DNA of 64,000 nucleotides from UKL13-2 sp031414695 (GTDB lineage: Bacteria > Pseudomonadota > Gammaproteobacteria > Burkholderiales > Usitatibacteraceae), in the NCBI GenBank assembly GCA_031414695.1, contig JANNWG010000007.1:18903-82902 (forward strand). The letters are read 5' to 3'. Below are positions 60,376 through 64,000 of the stretch, piece by piece; within the stretch, counting starts at the first letter, position 1; every line of letters starts with the position of its first letter. Made by a program: the position numbers and the translations under genes. The notes beneath the pieces are model-generated. The model did not search any database. It worked only from the letters and a program-made list of their open reading frames with translations, and was not told the DNA's origin.

Positions 60376-60391
60376 AGTTAAATAGGCTCAC

Positions 60392-60712
60392 ATGAATTTA
60401 TCTACCATGCACTGCGCGACAGGCGGACAAGCGCTCGCACTGAGTAACGCTGACATCCAAACGCATTTAGCAGCGCTAAACGGCTGGATATTCATCAATA
60501 ACACGATTGAAAAAAAATTCGCCTTCAAAAATTATCATGAGACGATGGCGTTTGTTAATGCAAGCGCTTGGGTATCGCACCGCGAGGATCACCACCCCGA
60601 TATGAGCGTGCATTACAACCGCTGTGTGGTGGCCTACTCAACGCATGACGCAGGCGGTATTACGTTAAATGATTTTATTTGTGCCGCCAAATTAGACGCG
60701 CTAAACATATGA
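60392..60712 (+). CDS. phhB: Pterin-4a-carbinolamine dehydratase
   Basis: This 106-residue protein has the family core FKNYHETMAFVNASAWVSHR followed by EDHHPDMSVHYNRCVVAYST and HDAGGITLNDF, with the conserved histidine pair. It dehydrates 4a-hydroxytetrahydrobiopterin made by phenylalanine hydroxylase. No phhA is in the window. The stop overlaps the rsgA ATG (ATGA), implying coupled translation. Confidence 0.92.
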   Translation: MNLSTMHCATGGQALALSNADIQTHLAALNGWIFINNTIEKKFAFKNYHETMAFVNASAWVSHREDHHPDMSVHYNRCVVAYSTHDAGGITLNDFICAAKLDALNI

Positions 60713-61605
60713 GTATTAACGCGCTTGTTACTGGCGATTTTGGCCGCGATTATTTAATTGAGCTCGCGGATAAAACCGAATGCATCGCCACTCGCAAAGG
60801 CAAAAAACAGGACGTGACATGCGGCGATGAGGTAGTGGTAACGATGACGGGTGCCAAATCAGCACGTATTGATGAAATCAGCCCTCGCAAAAATGTGCTG
60901 TTTCGTAAAGACGCTTGGCGCGAAAAAATACTTGCCGCCAATGTTGATCAAGCCATCATTATTGTCGCCGCGTACCCGCCTTTTTCCACCACATTTTTAA
61001 ATCTTTGCTTAGTCGCCTGTGAAGCCGCACAGATACCAGTGACCATCATGCTGAACAAAAAAGATTTGCCTGAGTTCGAAGCCGCACTTAAATCAATTAC
61101 CCATCTTGCCGATATTGGCTATCAGCTTTTACCGATATCGGCTAAGTTTGATATTGATCCACTGCGCCCATTGCTCACCGGTAAAAAAACATTGTTGGTG
61201 GGCGAATCTGGCATGGGAAAATCGCGCACAGTCAATAATTTATTGATGCGGGACGTGGCGAAAGAAGGCGATATTTCCGCCGCGCTCAATTCCGGCAAAC
61301 ACACCACCACCTACACACGGCTCTATTGGCTCGATAAAGACACCGCCATTATTGATTCACCAGGTATGCAATCGTTTGGCTTGTTTCATTTAGAAGATGA
61401 CGATATCGCCTATGCCATGCTCGAATTTCGCACCTACTTTGGTGAATGCAAATTTAACGATTGCGCGCATATCGACGAGCCAGGCTGCGCCGTCATCGCA
61501 GCGGCAGAGTCAGGCAAAATTGACCCGCGCCGCATGACGTTCTATCAAGCCTTAATTGAGCAACAGCGCGAGCTGCGGGTAACGCATCCTGAATGGAAGC
61601 GCTAG
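60709..61605 (+). CDS. rsgA: Small ribosomal subunit biogenesis GTPase RsgA
   Basis: This is a 298-residue circularly permuted GTPase from the ATG at 60709. It has an OB-fold (about 1-70), G4 MLNKKDLP, then G1 LLVGESGMGKSRTVNNLL, G2 NSGKHTTTYTRLY, G3 DSPGMQSFG, and a zinc site with CKFNDCAHIDEPGC. It helps mature the 30S subunit. An upstream in-frame start lies inside phhB and adds no family sequence. Confidence 0.95.
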   Translation: MSINALVTGDFGRDYLIELADKTECIATRKGKKQDVTCGDEVVVTMTGAKSARIDEISPRKNVLFRKDAWREKILAANVDQAIIIVAAYPPFSTTFLNLCLVACEAAQIPVTIMLNKKDLPEFEAALKSITHLADIGYQLLPISAKFDIDPLRPLLTGKKTLLVGESGMGKSRTVNNLLMRDVAKEGDISAALNSGKHTTTYTRLYWLDKDTAIIDSPGMQSFGLFHLEDDDIAYAMLEFRTYFGECKFNDCAHIDEPGCAVIAAAESGKIDPRRMTFYQALIEQQRELRVTHPEWKR

Positions 61606-61731
61606 CCGTTGTTGACTTCGTACGATTCCGACCACACTTCGTCTCGGCAAGCATGATTTCGTCTAATTCCCAGTGACAAAATGTTTACGCACGTTAAGCT
61701 AGGCAGGTCTTCAACTTGACTTAAACAATTT

Positions 61732-63003
61732 ATGAAAACAAGTTATTTGTTCTTAGTTAAGCTGCTATTTGCGTGGACTTTCGCGCTGGTTGTAGTTCTG
61801 CTGTTTTGGAACAACCTGTTTGAGCGAGGCCAAAGCACTGTCTTTATCACATGGTTAATTGTGGTGGGCTTTGAGCTGCTTGATGCGGTCTCACACATTC
61901 GTCGCGTTAAGCTCATCGTTGGTGACGACAACCTGAATACCAATGTGCTGGCGAATCGCCAGCGTCGCCAAATAGAATTACCGATGCAATCTGATGAGGG
62001 ATTTCAATTACTTGACAAGGCCATCCGCGAGTTACCGCGTGTCGAGCAGATGTTTAGTGCGGCAGATAGTCTGCAAGTCAGAGCAAAGGTTCAGCGCGAA
62101 TATTCCTCTAACAGTACCCAAGTCACAACGGCACTGAGCAATTGGGTTTGGGGCACAACACTAGATTTGGTACACGCTACCATTACACCGAATGGCGAAA
62201 CATGCAGCCTAACGATTGTTTGTGAACCAAAGGGTGGTGCTTGGCTTGACTGGTTTTTAGTCGATCAAGCAGCAAATTTAGAAAACATTGAAGCCATTAC
62301 CCGCGCCATTTCACGGCGTGTATCTGAGGGAAGACGTTTAGAGCAACAAGGTGTTAAGCAGACTTCCAACGAGAAGGCGTTAGCCATCGCGAAGTTAGGC
62401 TTACTACACGCCCAAATTGAGCCACACTTTTTATACAACACGTTGGGTAGTGCCAAATATTTAGTGCAACGTGATGCGGCAAAGGCCGAAGCTATTCTCG
62501 ATAATTTGATTCAATATCTTCGTCATTCATTGCCGCGCACCGAGGACACTGCCTCAACATTGGGCGATGAATTAGTCCGCGCGACCGCTTATCTCGACAT
62601 CCTAAAAATTCGCATGGGCGATAGGCTAACGACACATATCAACGTCGCCGAATCGTTACACAAACAGCCATTTCCCACCATGATGTTGCAAACATTAGTA
62701 GAGAACGCCATCAAGCACGGCCTTGAGTCTAAAAGTGGTGGTGGCAATATTTGGATTTTGGCGCATCCGACCGCCACGCATTTGTCTGTGACGGTTGCTG
62801 ACGATGGCTGCGGGTTAGGGTTGAATGAAAATGACATAAAAATAAATACAACTGGCACAAATATTGGGCTCAACAATGTGCGCGAACGATTGCATTTGGC
62901 TTATGGCGACAAAGCCGCATTTGATTTAGTCGCAAATTTTCCAACTGGCGCTGCGGCCACAATTCGCATACCGTTAGTTATTAATTCGAGCGAGGCAATA
63001 TGA
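61732..63003 (+). CDS. LytS-type sensor histidine kinase
   Basis: This 423-residue protein has two N-terminal helices (about 8-27 and 36-54), a cytoplasmic middle of unrecognised type (about 60-210), and a His_kinase/HATPase module with phospho-acceptor HAQIEPHFLYNTLGSAKYLV. N- and G-boxes are MMLQTLVENAIKHGLE and TVADDGCGLGLNEND with TNIGLNNVRERLHLAYGD. Signal unknown. Its stop overlaps the response-regulator ATG (ATGA). Confidence 0.92.
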   Translation: MKTSYLFLVKLLFAWTFALVVVLLFWNNLFERGQSTVFITWLIVVGFELLDAVSHIRRVKLIVGDDNLNTNVLANRQRRQIELPMQSDEGFQLLDKAIRELPRVEQMFSAADSLQVRAKVQREYSSNSTQVTTALSNWVWGTTLDLVHATITPNGETCSLTIVCEPKGGAWLDWFLVDQAANLENIEAITRAISRRVSEGRRLEQQGVKQTSNEKALAIAKLGLLHAQIEPHFLYNTLGSAKYLVQRDAAKAEAILDNLIQYLRHSLPRTEDTASTLGDELVRATAYLDILKIRMGDRLTTHINVAESLHKQPFPTMMLQTLVENAIKHGLESKSGGGNIWILAHPTATHLSVTVADDGCGLGLNENDIKINTTGTNIGLNNVRERLHLAYGDKAAFDLVANFPTGAAATIRIPLVINSSEAI

Positions 63004-63815
63004 GTGAATCAACACAAGTTATACGCGCCGTCATTGCCGAAGATGAAGCCTTATTTCGTGATGCGTTGGTTGAGCTACTAAGCGAAGAATGGCCTAAACT
63101 TCAGCTCGTTGCCATTTGCGAAGATGGTGCCGCCGCACTAGAAGCTATCGGTGAAACCAAACCCGAAATTGCCTTTCTTGATATCCGCATGCCTGGCTTA
63201 ACCGGGCTAGAGGTGGCAAGTGCGATGGCCGATATCAGCCCAGAAACGCGTATCGTATTTGTAACCGCCTACGATCAATACGCCGTTGATGCGTTTGAAA
63301 AAGGCGCGATTGATTATCTGCTCAAGCCCGTCGCGCGTGATCGTATGGTTGCCACCATCGAGCGATTACAGTCGCAATTAGCGCCGCAAAACGCTACGCC
63401 CGATAGCACCCTACAACACGACCTAATTGCCGCATTAACCAAACAAATCACAACTACCCTTGCCGCTAATATCGCTGAAACATCAGCCGCGCCGCTAGTG
63501 TGGCTCACCGCCAGCAGTGGCCGCGAGACGCGTTTAATCATGGTTGATGATGTGATTTATTTTCAGTCTGATAGTAAATACACGGTCGTGATGACAGCAC
63601 AGGGCGAATCATTGCTTCGCACCCCGTTATCCGAAATGGTAGCGCGACTCGACAAAACATTTTTTCGTCAAATTCATCGTGGCACTATCGTCAATATGCG
63701 CCAAGTCGCTGCGATCACGCGTGACGATTCAGGGCGCGGCACAGTTAAGCTCAAAGGCCGAACTGAAACACTCACGGTCAGCTTATCTTTCATGCCATTG
63801 TTTAAGAACATGTAA
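63000..63815 (+). CDS. LytTR-family response regulator
   Basis: This 271-residue protein has a receiver domain (about 10-125; IAEDEALFRDAL, phospho-acceptor in FLDIRMPGLTGLEV, VFVTAYDQYAVDAFEKGAID) and a C-terminal LytTR DNA-binding domain (about 165-268; VDDVIYFQSDSKYTVVMTAQ, FFRQIHRGTIVNMRQVAAIT). It partners the kinase encoded just upstream. Targets unknown; the following gene at 63941 may be one. Confidence 0.94.
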   Translation: MSESTQVIRAVIAEDEALFRDALVELLSEEWPKLQLVAICEDGAAALEAIGETKPEIAFLDIRMPGLTGLEVASAMADISPETRIVFVTAYDQYAVDAFEKGAIDYLLKPVARDRMVATIERLQSQLAPQNATPDSTLQHDLIAALTKQITTTLAANIAETSAAPLVWLTASSGRETRLIMVDDVIYFQSDSKYTVVMTAQGESLLRTPLSEMVARLDKTFFRQIHRGTIVNMRQVAAITRDDSGRGTVKLKGRTETLTVSLSFMPLFKNM

Positions 63816-63940
63816 TGTGTTTAAAAATGGGAACTTCTAAAAATCTCAAAAAACTGTCGCCCCGGCCTTCGCCCATAAGCGCTAACCTAATATTGCAAAC
63901 TTTTACGATTTGCTAGAAACTCTGAATTTTGACGGAGTTG

Positions 63941-64000
63941 ATGATGCGAGAAACGGAATGTTTTGATGAATCGTCTATCAAGCTTGACCGTGATTGGATG
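63941..64000 (+). CDS. Start of an unidentified gene, cut by the window end
   Basis: ATG ATG at 63941-63946 with GGAG at 63934-63937 opens a frame that stays open to the end: MRETECFDESSIKLDRDWM. Too short to name. Confidence 0.5.
   Translation, partial: MMRETECFDESSIKLDRDWM

Noticed and set aside
1..64000. tRNA, rRNA, insertion sequences, integrase or attachment sites
   Set aside because: I looked for cloverleaf-like segments, transposase motifs and flanking direct repeats by eye and found none I could support; a covariance-model scan would be decisive.

Overview
The window reads as chromosomal DNA of a betaproteobacterium, probably of the order Burkholderiales. GC looks moderate by eye and was not computed. 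The main clue is gene order near the right end: orn, a Ste24-like M48 protease, phhB and rsgA stand together. A YoaA-type helicase, a MarR-like EPS regulator next to an RfaH homologue, and an EPS-export set with a FecR protein fit the same group. I saw no tRNA, rRNA, CRISPR array, transposase or integrase.

Layout. 1-3.3 kb: the end of an unidentified gene, the decayed 3' tail of a TonB-dependent receptor, and an intact receptor on the minus strand. 3.3-8.1 kb: a repeat-rich gap, a secreted protein with a duplicated Trp-rich domain, and a DctQ/DctM TRAP permease pair without a binding protein. 8.2-18.2 kb (minus strand): yoaA, a WaaL/Wzy-like polymerase or ligase, and an EPS export operon (outer-membrane barrel, Wza-like exporter, Wzc-like tyrosine kinase, small periplasmic protein, FecR protein). 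18.5-44.6 kb (plus strand): a large polysaccharide island. It starts with a ManC-type enzyme, a MarR-like EPS regulator and an RfaH-like antiterminator. A near-perfect ops element follows in the leader of a gene that fuses asparagine synthetase to a GT9 glycosyltransferase. Next come CDP-3,6-dideoxyhexose genes (rfbF, rfbG, rfbH, epimerase, reductase), O-acetyltransferase, Wzx, GT2, Wzy, FkbM methyltransferase, GT4, a second methyltransferase, a UDP-GlcNAc to UDP-L-QuiNAc/FucNAc pathway with its GT4, a UDP-glucuronate 4-epimerase-like enzyme, a TviB-like dehydrogenase and a WecA-like initiating transferase. 44.7-64 kb: mostly housekeeping and envelope genes (htpX, glpK, DUF4197, an RND pump, a patatin autotransporter, corA, a higBA module, orn, M48 protease, phhB, rsgA) and a LytS/LytTR two-component pair.

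How it works together. The plus-strand island encodes sugar activation, an initiating transferase, glycosyltransferases, flippase and polymerase. The divergent minus-strand operon encodes the co-polymerase and export channel. Together they resemble a Wzx/Wzy-dependent exopolysaccharide or O-antigen system. The RfaH-like gene followed by an ops element suggests that readthrough of the roughly 23-kb operon is controlled by antitermination.

The most interesting items are the RfaH/ops arrangement, the AsnB-GT9 fusion, the apparent CDP-ascarylose-type pathway lacking its E3 reductase, a family of at least five dispersed imperfect palindromes, and a perfect 24-bp palindrome upstream of higBA. All functional calls come from reading sequence and remembered family motifs; no search was run.
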